Shown here piece after piece: positions 26,888 through 40,857 of a DNA stretch of 64,000 nucleotides (positions are counted from its first letter, which is position 1; each line of letters starts with the position of its first letter). The stretch covers positions 33,226,659 through 33,290,658 of the forward strand of contig CM043789.1 of assembly GCA_023974075.1 (NCBI GenBank), given 5' to 3'. The notes beneath the pieces are model-generated. The model searched no databases, was not told where the DNA came from, and saw only the letters and a program-made list of their open reading frames with translations. Source of the DNA: Chaenocephalus aceratus (Eukaryota; Chordata; Actinopteri; Perciformes; Channichthyidae). The position numbers and the translations under genes are program-made.

Positions 26888-26988
26888 GTGGTTAGAGTCC
26901 CAGTGGAAAGCTGCGAGCAGTACACCACTTGTGGCGAGTGTTTGGGCTCCAGAGACCCTCACTGTGGATGGTGTGTCCTCCACAATGT
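26888..26988 (+). CDS. plxna1: Plexin-A exon: Sema end and PSI-1 domain
   Basis: 101 bp, entering at phase 0 and leaving two bases of a split codon (gt). Acceptor ccctag, donor gtaagt. The product begins [12 protein letters not shown] and continues with [11 protein letters not shown] and [10 protein letters not shown]. This is the hallmark of the first plexin PSI (cysteine-rich) domain: C-x5-C-x2-C-x8-C-x2-C spacing with the CGWC core. PSI-1 packs against the Sema propeller and positions it relative to the first IPT domain. The split codon is completed as Val by the first base of the next exon. [15 protein letters not shown] fits plexin-A1 as I recall it. Confidence 0.97.
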
Positions 26989-28421
26989 GTAAGTACCCCA
27001 CACACTTCATGCACACATTAGCACTCTTCACCTTGGAACCCCTGCATGGCATTGTGTAGTAGATAATTGCTTTTAGTTGTGTGTCAGTTGATCATGCTGG
27101 AGAGGGAGCACCGACCTGAAAGCTGACACATAAGATCAGGAGCGGTTTGTCACCACATATACTCCAATACCTGTTCGAAGAGAAAATCCACCCTAACATT
27201 AAATGTAGGATCTGTTTTTCATGGGTTTTTATTCAAGTAACTATTTACTGAAGAAAGCTATTAAAGTTTGTACTGATGTTGGTTTGAACTGGAGGACAGA
27301 AATAAGCATTGCATAAAGACACAGGATACATTCTTGGTCAGACCTCGGAGCTTTCCTTAAAATGTTTTTCAGTGGTGATATTAGTTGTGCATTTTGACAT
27401 CTTGCTAAGACATACGTGTCACTTGCTGAATCTTATAGATACCATCATATTCAGAATTTCCAATTTAGGTCAATTACTTTGACTGAGAGATTAAAACTTC
27501 AACATTGAATGAGTTGTAATACAATGTGATTGATTGTTGATGTAATGTTAAATCAATAGCATTTAAAGAGCGGACCCTTTCTCTCTCTTTGCCTCAACGT
27601 GTTGAGAATACTCACAAAACAAGTGAATCTTTCTTCATGGAAATGGTTGTCCAAATGCCCAGACTGTATAGAGAACCTGAAACACTGCACACACATGCAG
27701 TAGACAGCCCAGTTGTTGCTTTTGAATGTGGCCCGTGTTAACTCTTTTTAACACCCTGTAATAACTAAAGTGAAATGCCTCTAAACACCTTTTTAATTAG
27801 TCACATATTTATGATTAATTGAAGAAAAACTCACACAGCTTGAAAACTGCTCGGCGGACTTATCCTGCTTAAGTGTCAACTAAACAAAGCTAAACCCTTT
27901 TTAATAGCATATACATGAAAAACGGCTTGGCAGGCTGCATCACTAACAACATCTTAGTGGTATTTAGCTTGTTTTTATGTGTGTGTTTTTAGTTAACATT
28001 ATATTTAAGTGGGAAACTGTTTGGCAACAAGTTTAGGATTAGTCACTTCCAGTGTTTGGTTATGCTGGACTAGGTCTATGTTTGTTTTAAGATGACTATT
28101 TAAGATAAACATTTTGTAACCCTGAGAGCGATGGTTTGTAGTTGTGTTAGAACAACAAAATCTAATCGCTAACAAGTGTAGTGATATATAGACACTGGCT
28201 CTGCATGTAATCTCTCCCTTTGACTTGAGGGTGTGTTTATATGCACCACAGGAGTGTGGAGCAGAGACCTGTTATTGAATGGTGACAGGATGGTAAAGCG
28301 AAGTTGGAACACCTCAAGCATTGGGCGTAATGCCATCTCTGTGCCTTAATTACACTTGTGAACATATCACCAACCTGCCTTTCCTCAAGGCTCACACACA
28401 CACACCTGTGTTTCTCCATGT

Positions 28422-28469
<48 letters not shown>

Positions 28470-29699
28470 ACACACCACAAACATCCTTAAAATGACATGC
28501 ACATTTCTGATGGACTTGATCCGGAGATATTCTTCTGTTGAGCGCATCGTAACCTTCTGTCTTGAATGCAGCTTACTCTTGTTTTTCTGATATTGTTGCC
28601 AAATCCGTCCGATATCTCTAGGGACAATTGGTATTTATTAGCCAAAGTATTTATAAGCCTCGTTTCAGCCCTCTGGTCCTCTTAGCCATATCTTATTAAG
28701 AGCAACGTAGTTTCAATAAATGCTGGAATTTAAAGGGGAATACACACACACACGCACGCACGCGCAGGTGTTCTTAGACAAATGAGCACCCTTTATTCAA
28801 AACATATTCCACAGTCACACTCGAGGAGCAGTACAAGGAAAACAGGTCTATAATGAGAAAATGTTGTACATCTTGTATGCATTACTACTCACGCCTGTAC
28901 AGTGTGTGTAGGTGTGTTTGTGTGTGAGTTAGAGACTCCCGGGGGAGCGCTTGGTGACAGCTTTTTCTTGCTGAGCTTGAGCGAAGGCTAACTAAACGAG
29001 GGGGATGAGGGGCTGCTGTTCAGAGGAGGCAGTTAGGAATTTTTTCCACCCGTCTCCCTCCTCTTATTGTTTAGGCCTCGCAGAACGCAGCATCAGCACT
29101 TTTCTCTCACCAGAGGGACCAGTTGTTGTTAGTGCGAAGGTTTGTGAAATGATAGCTAATGCATTATGAATAGCTAATAGTAAAACCGCTGCCATATGGG
29201 GCTGTATGCGATTTTTTAGCACGATCACTTGGCTCGTAACAAACTGGGGAAATTGCTGACCCCGTTGATATGTGGCTGGTAGGACTTGTATCATTTTACG
29301 GTTTAGGGAAACTTTAATGATTGCCTGTATATCTACTCCCTAGAAGTTTGATTGGGTGGGAATGTAAAGTGAAGAGATGAGGGGGCTGGAGGTTCATTTA
29401 GCTTAGCAGTCTTGCACAAATGTCAGGGCCAATAAGGTAATGATGTAAAGGCCTACAGTAATGGCTGGGGGAAGCTATTAGCCTATTTGTCTTCCGTTAT
29501 TGCTCCCATTTCTGTGTGACGTGATGGCTGTGCATGTTTGTCATCTTAATACGATAACAGTTGCTCACATTCTCCCTCTCTCCTTTCCTCCCCTCTTGTC
29601 TCACTCTTCTGCCTGTCGACCTCTCTTTGTATCCATCTCATAATTGTGTCCTGTCACCTTTCCTTTCTCTCTTTGCTCTCTTTATCTGCCGCTCCTTAG
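26989..29699 (+). other. plxna1: Intron, 2.7 kb
   Basis: Donor gtaagt, acceptor ctccttag. It carries one CA array (28424-28477) and a short CA/CGCA patch near 28741-28765. The stretch 28930-29480 is free of microsatellites and contains several TAAT-type motifs. No gene or RNA was recognised. Confidence 0.85.
28424..28477. repeat. (CA)n microsatellite
   Basis: About 54 bp of CA with CC interruptions at the right end. Confidence 0.95.
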
Positions 29700-29822
29700 A
29701 TGTTCACGCAAGGACCGGTGTGAGCGAGCCGAGAGCCCCAGAGGTTTGCTTCAGACCAGAGGCAGTGTGTGGAGCTTACTGTTCAGCCAAGAAATATCTC
29801 TGTCACCATGTCTGAAGTCCAG
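29700..29822 (+). CDS. plxna1: Plexin-A exon: PSI-1 end to IPT-1 start, with 1-base frameshift
   Basis: 123 bp, acceptor ccttag, donor gtatgt. The first base completes the Val codon from the previous exon. The frame then reads [13 protein letters not shown], the end of PSI-1 with its last two cysteines. After the C run at 29736-29739 the plexin sequence continues only in the next frame: [27 protein letters not shown], ending in phase with the following exon. The exon should be 124 bp to join both neighbours. One extra C (five instead of four) would give Ser-Pro-Gln-Arg-Phe, matching the recalled PQRFA of plexin-A1. In the frame as written, translation would meet TGA in the exon at 33241. All neighbouring exons are intact and conserved, so I favour a homopolymer sequencing error. 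A true allele or a decaying paralog remains possible. Confidence 0.93.
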
Positions 29823-30736
29823 GTATGTCTCAACTGTTTGTGGAAATGACTGTGGTACCTTCCAAACTGATAACACAACATCAACAGTGGAATGAACCCT
29901 GTGAAATTAGGTCATGAAAACCCTGTGAGTTAAGATTAGTGTGCAAAATGGGGCTTTGGGCTATTCTATGAAGTTTTCTCACAAAAAACTTTCTTGCTTT
30001 GATACATTTTCATCTGCTTGAATATCTAACTGTAAGAGACAAATCAGCCAAATGGCAATGATTTACAGAAAATGATTTTAACATTTACAGAAGAATACAA
30101 TTTTAGCCGGAGGATGTTATTTGTAGATAATGAAATAATAATTTAACCATGAACGTTTTCTTTCAAAGTTTTTGGCACGATGTCTACAGCAAAAACAGTG
30201 ATCCAAAATAATGTTTAATTGCATTGTCTTGATTCAAAAACGTAGTTTGTTTCCCAACAAAAACTATACCAATTAAAACAACGATACATATGAGAGTATC
30301 ATTGTCTTTACGCAAGTGGAAACATGAAGAGTCATTCAAAAGTCACAACATCTTACACCAAGGATGCATGTAACTTTTTGTGGATTCTTTGTCTTGTCGT
30401 CAAATGTGTGTGTGTGCATTTTATTCATGTGAGTAAGAGCTCTCATTCTGTCAGCGGCTCCTCAAAGTAACCACATCGTTTTGAGTGATTACAGTTTGCC
30501 TCACTTTCTTTCTGCACATTAACACGAACACATTAACCTTGCTGTAATAGCTGCTCGACTGACGCACACACTCTCCTTTATTCCCGCTGCTGTCACATAT
30601 ACTCATCCCCACGCTTCTCTCCACCTCCCCATTCCCCAGCACCCATTAACCCTCATGTCATATCTTATAACAATCCATGTACACCATGTCCTTCCATTGA
30701 TCTTGTACTTATTGTCCCTCTCTTTTCCCTCTCTAG
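29823..30736 (+). other. plxna1: Intron, 0.9 kb
   Basis: Donor gtatgt, acceptor ctctag preceded by a pyrimidine tract (ctctcttttccctct). AT-rich with no microsatellite array or gene recognised. Confidence 0.88.
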
Positions 30737-30890
30737 CTGGTCCTCCAGGCTCATAACGTGCCTGATTTGTCAGCGGGGGTCAACTGCTCCTTCGAGGACT
30801 ATGTGGAGACGGAGGGACAGATCCAGGGTGGTCACATTTTCTGCCTGTCTCCCTCCATCCGGGAAATCATCCCGATCACCAGGAACAAAG
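30737..30890 (+). CDS. plxna1: Plexin-A exon: IPT-1 domain
   Basis: 154 bp, entering at phase 0 and leaving one base (g) of a split Gly codon. It reads [20 protein letters not shown], then [20 protein letters not shown] and [10 protein letters not shown]. This is the first IPT/TIG (Ig-like, plexin/transcription factor) domain of the stalk. The [14 protein letters not shown] segment is diagnostic for class A plexins and agrees best with A1. Asn-Cys-Ser is a potential N-glycosylation site. The acceptor ctctag is good. The donor gtcggt is weaker than the others because it lacks A at +3 and +4, but the phase and the next exon (GDKRVVKL) support it. Reading past the donor would add about 20 codons before a stop at 30950. 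Confidence 0.96.
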
Positions 30891-33341
<2,451 letters not shown>

Positions 33342-34175
33342 TAAGTACATTAGTCAGTCATTTGCTTCTGTTAGTCTGTTCCTTCTTCTTCCTTGAAGAT
33401 ATTGTTCTCCCTGTCACTTATCCCTATGGGCTGTCTCGTGTTACAGTCCATGAGGGATACAGTTAGACATCCACACAAATATCCCACCCCCCTCCGACCT
33501 CCACAGGAGGCTTGTGTTTCCATCGGAGTGAAAAATCGAACGTGCTGTATATGAGAAACGATTTGGATATGAGATGGTAATTCTAGTCTTATTATCATAA
33601 CCCACGACACACACTAATGATACTTCAATGATTAATTCATTATGCGACGGTCTGCTGTAATACCTCCCAATCACTCTCTAACCACATGTATGTCTCTTAC
33701 CCACTTGATAAGACAAATACATCCAGCTTTTCTGGAGCACTGGTATACCTAGTCTGGTACCTTAAGAAAGATAAACTTTCAACTCAAATATAATAAATGG
33801 TGTCTTGTGCTTTTTTGGACGAGTCTCCTTCACACAGATGCCCTTAGCTTTTTGCCCAATCACAGTTCACTGCGTCTCCCTTAATCCACCTTCTGCTAAA
33901 AATCTCCACCACCCATCGAGGCGAACCCCTAGGTCAGTCTTACCACGAGCCTGATGCACCCTGCCGGGGTAAAAGAATCCTTCATCTCCTCCACCCCAGC
34001 CCACTTGATTCCCCCCCCCCCTGTCCATCCGCGTCTGATCCAGGGGAGGCTGAAACGTCTGCCGGGGGTATTAGCCAAGGGGCAGCAGATGGCTGGGAGG
34101 GCCCTGGGGTACAGCACAGCTCCATCCTGGCTTCCCTCTGGATGTTAGATGAGCCTCCTTCGAGGATTGTCCACA

Positions 34176-34196
34176 AACACACACGCACGCACGCAC

Positions 34197-34248
<52 letters not shown>
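34176..34248. repeat. Compound CA/CGCA microsatellite
   Basis: Short CACG/CGCA tetranucleotides, a cagcac interruption, then 48 bp of pure CA. Confidence 0.95.
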
Positions 34249-34249
<1 letters not shown>

Positions 34250-37200
34250 CCACACCTCTATCAGCTCTGTCACTTACAGCTCATTGAAGCCCTGAATGTC
34301 TTGGACACCTAATCCGTAACTGTGACCTCTAACCCAGCTACCCCCCGTCTCCCTGCCCTCCTACAGACAATCCCCTGGCGCAACAATGATGATTAGCTCA
34401 GTTGGTTATGGGTGCGGTGGTTTACAATGACCATTCCCTGTTAATTCATGTCCCATAAGGACCTTGTGATGTTTGCTCTTAATTACCAGTGCCTTTTATT
34501 GCCCAGGGTGTACAACCTGTTAGTCCGAATTGCTTCATGTTAATATAGGACACGCCTAGTAAAGTAAAAAAGTTAGATACTCCCATAATGGTTGTATTGA
34601 AATATGATGTCACATTAAAGATTCTAATATGGCAATGATATCACAAACCAAGTGTGAGAAATGTATGAGCTGTGACGCAGGCATGAGAGTTGCCCATTTG
34701 GAGATATTACCCCAATGAACTCTGATTAAATCCGCTCCCGGGGCTGATCTAATACATCCTCGGACTGATGTAATGGACACGTTTAATAAAGTTACAGATA
34801 TGGCGCGTTGCATCTTCCGTAGCGACTCTGATGGCGACGAGAGATGCCTAGATAAGAATCCCATTTGGAGCTGGCACTCCAGCCCGAATACCCGCCATGC
34901 CCCCCGGACGTCAGTGTGTGGCGTCTGATGAGATCAGACTGGTAATGTCGTTGGCGTAATGACTTCAGGCCCGCACCGCCACATGCAAGGCCCTGTTTCC
35001 AGTATGCTTGGTCATTCTTTACAGAGCCAAGTTTTACTCTAATGGGCTTAAACTCAAAATACTGCAGGCTTTTACACAGTGGAGGATGAAGACACTCTGA
35101 AACGAGAGATCCATCAGCTGTACCTTCGTGAATTCCCGTGCATCGGTTTTTGCCATCTCATACAGTACTGGTGTATACTGTTTACTGCTTACATTAACGA
35201 TACCTTTTGGAACGGTAGGAATGAGCTCGACAGGAATTATCCTAACAGTTACCCTCACATATTGACACCCAACCCCCATTCCAAAAAACACACACCCCTC
35301 CCGCTTATTTACTCAAATAATTACGTCGTGGCCCCTGCCTTTTCAAAAATGCCATACATTTGCATAGTGGTATTAATCTAATTAGAATTCCCACTGTTTC
35401 CGTTTAAGGGTTGCCGAGATCGAAATAGAAAATCACCCACGGCCATGATTGCTCCTTAATTAAATATTTCCATACACTTTTTTTTCATTCCACAGCCCCT
35501 CGTTTATTTAAGATAGGAAAGATAGTCTGGCAATGGATTTGAGGATTTAATGTCTAGATGAGGCCATATCACCTTTTCTCGCTACCGTTAATGTGGCTCG
35601 GGCAGTTACTGGGTCATTTTTTGAGGATGCTCTTTGAGTAATTAGGATTAAAAAAAATGCATTGGAAGAAAGTGTACAGTTTTCTGCTAAAAGAGAAGAA
35701 TGTACATATCTGGCTCAAAGAAAAAAAAACACGAAATGACGTTCAAAAAGGTTTAGAAGAACTATGTAATACATTTTTATTGCAATATCTTGACTTGGCA
35801 CATTAGTCCCTTAGTCTTTACAAAACACCCCTCAAATTTGAAAGGGAACCACTAATGATGGGATAGACGATTGAGGACCAATAAATTATTCACCTCCACC
35901 TCCTTTGAAGGAATATCCAATAAATAACCCATTTTCCCGGTGCAGGAGTGTGAAACGCACCTCACTAGGACAGCGGATTGTATTTAGCACTCCAAACTGA
36001 CGAGGAGAGGAGAGAGGAGGAAATCATAGCCTATTGTGTCAGCCCTGAAAAAGAAAAACGTTCCAAAGCTAGCGCGTCTTGATTAGCATCTGAATATGAA
36101 CGGATTAAATTAGCATGATGAGCGTGGCCATAAGGGGAGCGTGTCTGCAGCAGCTCAAAGCCTCTGAGTGACCAACGGTAATGGCCAGTGACAGGAAGGA
36201 GCAATAAGAGGAGACCGGGGGGTCTGAAAAGGGAGCCCACCTCTGGACAAGAGAATAAGAAATATCAAACGTCCTCTAATGGCCTTGGGTGGGCTTTTCC
36301 TTTTTAAAGGGTCTGCACCCAGGCTAGAAAGGGGTTGTGAGATCCTAAGGCAGCTCGAGACAGGGGGGCCATGGTTACTTCGAGGAACCAAAGAGCGAGC
36401 AGTAGGGGGTTGTCAGACAGGGCCTACTGCTGGCCTTATAATGGCAACGTCTAATATTTCAAAGGCCTTAATCATAAAAGTGTTATAAAGTTGGCAGCGG
36501 TTACCTGCTGATATTTTGCTCGTTATTTCAAAGTCACTGGTACACTAACGAGGTTGATTTGACATGAATCAAAGATAAAAGTCCATGTACAAGTGATTAT
36601 TCTCAGGGCTTAGCGACAGATGTTTAGACGGGTGTTATGTTGTGAACTACACATCAGTACATTGTACTGCTCTCTTTCTGGATCTAGTGACCTGCTGTGT
36701 TAAGTTGGTTCCGTACTGTATTTTGATGAGCTCTGAACCGCCAGTGGGCCCCCAACCAAAGAAAGACTCTTTGACATTTAAACTAGTCATTATGGCCGAG
36801 CTAACCAAACGCATCATGCTGCACAATGAGCTTGGCTAGCTTGCCACGTGTGCACTTGTATGGCAACTGCTCTTTTGTTTAGTATTGACATCCTTTTTGC
36901 TGTATCTCACCAACTCACAACATTGAGCTAAACCCCCAGTTCTGCCGCTTGAGTATATGCACTGTATGCTAACCTAACCTAGCGTAGCCTAATCGCTTTC
37001 CCCCCATTTGTGTGGAACATTGACAAATCTCCTATTTGCTCTTGTGTGGTATTAGGAGGCCTGTTATTTCCTTTGCCGCACATCCCTCATTCTAAATGGA
37101 CAGCTTCTCTCAGCACAATGCTAAATTGGTCAATTAAAGCGGCAGTGGGATTGAATTAAGCTCCAGCCTCTGATCTTGCTCAAAAGGAGGGGTCTGGGCT

Positions 37201-37800
37201 GGAAACGATCGCTTATAGTGTGCACCTGACAAACGAGCGGCTCTAATTGATCCAAATGAATCCACGTCAGGGTTTGATGGAATCGTATAGGGGACTCCAT
37301 CTCAGAGCTCAAGATTTAAAGCTGTAATTTTTCATGCCGATAAGATGGGGTTTTTTCTACACAGGGTTAAAACACACTTGCAAGCTTGTAGGGAGTGTGC
37401 TCATAAGTGTACATACATGCAAATTCCCACCTGGCAGATGTGGTTGAATACAAATCCGCCTCCAAGTTAAGCACCTCCACCCACACTTTTATTGTTATGA
37501 CTTGCTTACCTTGACTGTGTTCAATGCAGGGTTGTTATTCTATTTACAATAAGCCATATGCTCAGACAAACTATAATGGCTAAATTAGTCACGTAGAAGA
37601 CATTTTGACGCTGAAGTAATAAAATGAAACTATTTTATTTGTAAGCTCATAATGGTTACATTAGATAATGCTGCGCACATAAATGAGAAACCAAGTGGCG
37701 CAATATTTCTCTAGGGCTGAGCAAGGACCAATAACATGAATCTGTGTTGATAAACTGCATACTTGAACCTGTCTGGCTTCACGGTTCCCCATAGATACGA

Positions 37801-37802
<2 letters not shown>

Positions 37803-37857
<55 letters not shown>
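37803..37857. repeat. (AC)n microsatellite
   Basis: 55 bp of pure AC repeat. Confidence 0.97.
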
Positions 37858-37862
<5 letters not shown>

Positions 37863-39096
37863 ACTCGTACTCACTTCCCAACTTCCAACCTAATAATGTT
37901 TCCTCCCTCTCCCATGAGACTCCCATGCGGAGCCCAGCGAGCGAACCCCCCCCCCCCACGCTATTTTCTCCCCCCTCTCTCCCACGATACCTGGCGCCTA
38001 AACCTCTCCCAGGGAAATCCACCTGCTTTTGATCTCTTCCTCTCCCTTTCCCTCTCTTATTTCTCCCATCTTTCTCTTTCAGCCTGTCTGTCTGCACCTC
38101 GCCTCAGCTAAAGCAGGTGAATTTAAAATGGTGGAGCGCTCTTAGCCCCACGGATAAAAGAGAGCTTTAGACAAAGAACAGGGGGGAGAGCTTTTTAAAA
38201 TGAGAAGGCAGAAAATGAAAGGGATGGATACAGCGGGAGAGGCGGAGGGACAGAAAGAAAGGCTCGGGGTGAATGGATGGTGAGAATGATACAGCAGAGG
38301 TATAGAAGAGCAAGAAGAGGGGAATATATGCAGAGAGTAGGCCGATTGTGAACAGCAAGCAATGGACAGTTACAAGCGAGTGGGGAGTGATGAATGAGGA
38401 AAGTGAGGGGGATAAAAAGGTTAAGACAGTTGATAGATGGGGGAGAAAAGGTAAAGGGAAGAGAAGAGGATTCAAGACAGGGTGGGAAATCGTCCAAAAT
38501 GTGACATGCGTGGACATGAAGTCGTAAAAGAAAGACAGCTTATTATAGAAGATCCTTTATATCACAGGCGGTACCTTTTTACCGCAAATCTTCTCCCTCA
38601 TTCTTTTCTATCCCCCTTTTTTAATACACATTTTAGATTTCATGTATATATACATTTGACTTCATGAACTTGAACTTTGAAAAGCTGGTAACAAAGTAGA
38701 TACAAAAATAAAAGCGAAAGGTAACATTTCCAAACTATACAATTATTGATCTAAACATCCCCAAATAAAGTCTGCTCCGCAGTACGAGCCCCTCAACTGG
38801 CTTATTTCAGTGCACCTACTTCTTTTAGGTTGTCACATACATGGATGAGATGTATATAAAATGACCTTCTTACCAGTATTTCCGCTTGTATAACGCATAA
38901 AGTATATCACTGGTTCAAAGTTAGTAATTATTTTTCGTCACAATATGAGACGAACCCATTCCGTCCTGATTTGTTCTGTCGCTCTGCTTTGTCAAATGAA
39001 GCGTTGATGCAGTAAGATAAATAATTTAGACTCGTGTCGGAGAACAGGTGACCCCCGCTGACTCTATCCGTCTCCTCTCATCTCTCTCTGTTCTAG

Positions 39097-39211
39097 CTGC
39101 CTCTCCTGTGTGAACGGCTCGTTTCCATGCCACTGGTGCAAGTATCGCCACATGTGCACTCAGAACTCCAATGACTGCTCTTTCCAGGAGGGACGCGTCA
39201 ACATCTCTGAG
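39097..39211 (+). CDS. plxna1: Plexin-A exon: PSI-2 domain
   Basis: 115 bp. One base completes the split Ser codon, then 38 full codons follow, leaving phase 0. It reads [20 protein letters not shown], then [18 protein letters not shown]. The cysteine pattern C-x2-C-x6-C-x2-C ([15 protein letters not shown]) is the second PSI domain. Asn-Gly-Ser and Asn-Ile-Ser are potential N-glycosylation sites. [19 protein letters not shown] is what I recall for A1; A2, A3 and A4 differ at several of these positions. Acceptor ttctag, donor gtaaga. Confidence 0.97.
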
Positions 39212-40832
39212 GTAAGACCCTGCTGTTTCGTCCACATTGCTTTCGTGTTTGACAGCATGATGCGTTGTATGTGTATTACCTTTGACATAATCGTGGGATG
39301 AGTCCAAAAAGCTGCCAGAGAGATTTTTATTAAATATTTTTGCTGAGTGTTACTTAACGGGTCTAAATCCAAAACAGTTCCTTGTCTTATAACTGCTTTT
39401 TCTTCATGTGGCGTACCGGGTCAAACAAAGACAGCTTGGTTTTTTTCCCTCCCACAAGCAGACACAATTTCTAGCAACAAGGCACACATTGCGCTCAGCT
39501 GCACACACACCTTTACCCTCGCAGCTTCCGTGGCTTTCGCCTCAGGGTTTCCTCACATCACCCTGCTGTGTGTGTCTGCTGTCTGTGTGTATGTGTACTA
39601 GTGGCTTTTGGGACCACGACAACAGCTTGTGTACTGTGCAGCAATAATTCTGCCCATAAGGCCATAAGCAGGCCGAGAGGAATGACTGTGTATGGAAATA
39701 CTGCCTTGTCCTTACATAGCCAAACACAGCATTAGCATAAAAGCTAATATCAATTGTGCTGAGTGGCGACATGCAAGGCAAAACTAGTGTTTGTCAACTG
39801 CTGGAGTGTATGCAAGGATATGAGTGATGGACACGCGGTCATAGTGTGTCTTTCACTGTCCAATAGTCGACACACATCGTCTCCGACATATTAAGTGGCA
39901 CAGAAAAGTGCATATCTTCTCAATGGACTTATGGATGTAAATCCACTGCACTCCCAAGTGACTGAGAGTCATGCCTGTTCTTTATCTGACTGATGCCTCA
40001 CACACATAAACGCTGAAATACACACACGCGAAGACACAATCCGACGCTATCTCCTTGTGTTTGTAGTCTGACTCTCCCTGTTATCTCTATGCAGATTAAA
40101 AACCCCCCACCCTCTTCCCCTCTTGTTGCCCCGGCCTTTATTAATTGGTCAACCTTTATCCAATTACTTTCCTCTTTATCTCTTCCCTCAACCGGAGCTG
40201 TGCAGAATCCCAAACACTAGCATGCGAAACCACAGCATCCGTGCCCACTAAAAACAACACACTGGGCCAGCCTTCACGCGTCACGGAGCTAATGTTAGCG
40301 GATTAGTGCGCCCATCTGCAAGACATGGGGAGAGCGCTGGCTAGCACACTCTGAGCTGAGAGAGGCCAGAGGGGCAACGGATGGATACACAGGAAAGGCC
40401 TGCAGTGGCGAAGGAAAATCAAAGAAAAGCAGGATGTGAAAGTAAACATATACTGTGTAGCAATATTGGTGGAAGAAAAAACAGGACTCTAGAATATCAG
40501 AACATTTTTATTAGCATAAGATCTTTCTCTATCCACATGCTGATTCCTGCAGGGATCTTTCCAAAAGACAGTGTGTCTCAATGTAGAAGCTTGGTTAAAA
40601 CCAGGACATGCAACAACAAAGAGTGGGAGCAAACCAAAGGGAATGATGGAAATGGAGATCAAGAGTGAAAGAGAGGAAGTGTGAGCGAGGAAACAAGGGA
40701 CAGACAGACAGACAGACCGGCTGAGGGTGCCATGTGGACACAGAGATCTCTGCTGTCACCTCTCCTGCCCAAGAAACCACCGACCACATGCTCCAAGAGA
40801 ATCCATCATCTTCACTGCCTCACACACACCAT

Positions 40833-40857
40833 ACACACACACACACACACACACACA
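40833..40857. repeat. Short (AC)n microsatellite
   Basis: 25 bp of AC repeat. Confidence 0.9.
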
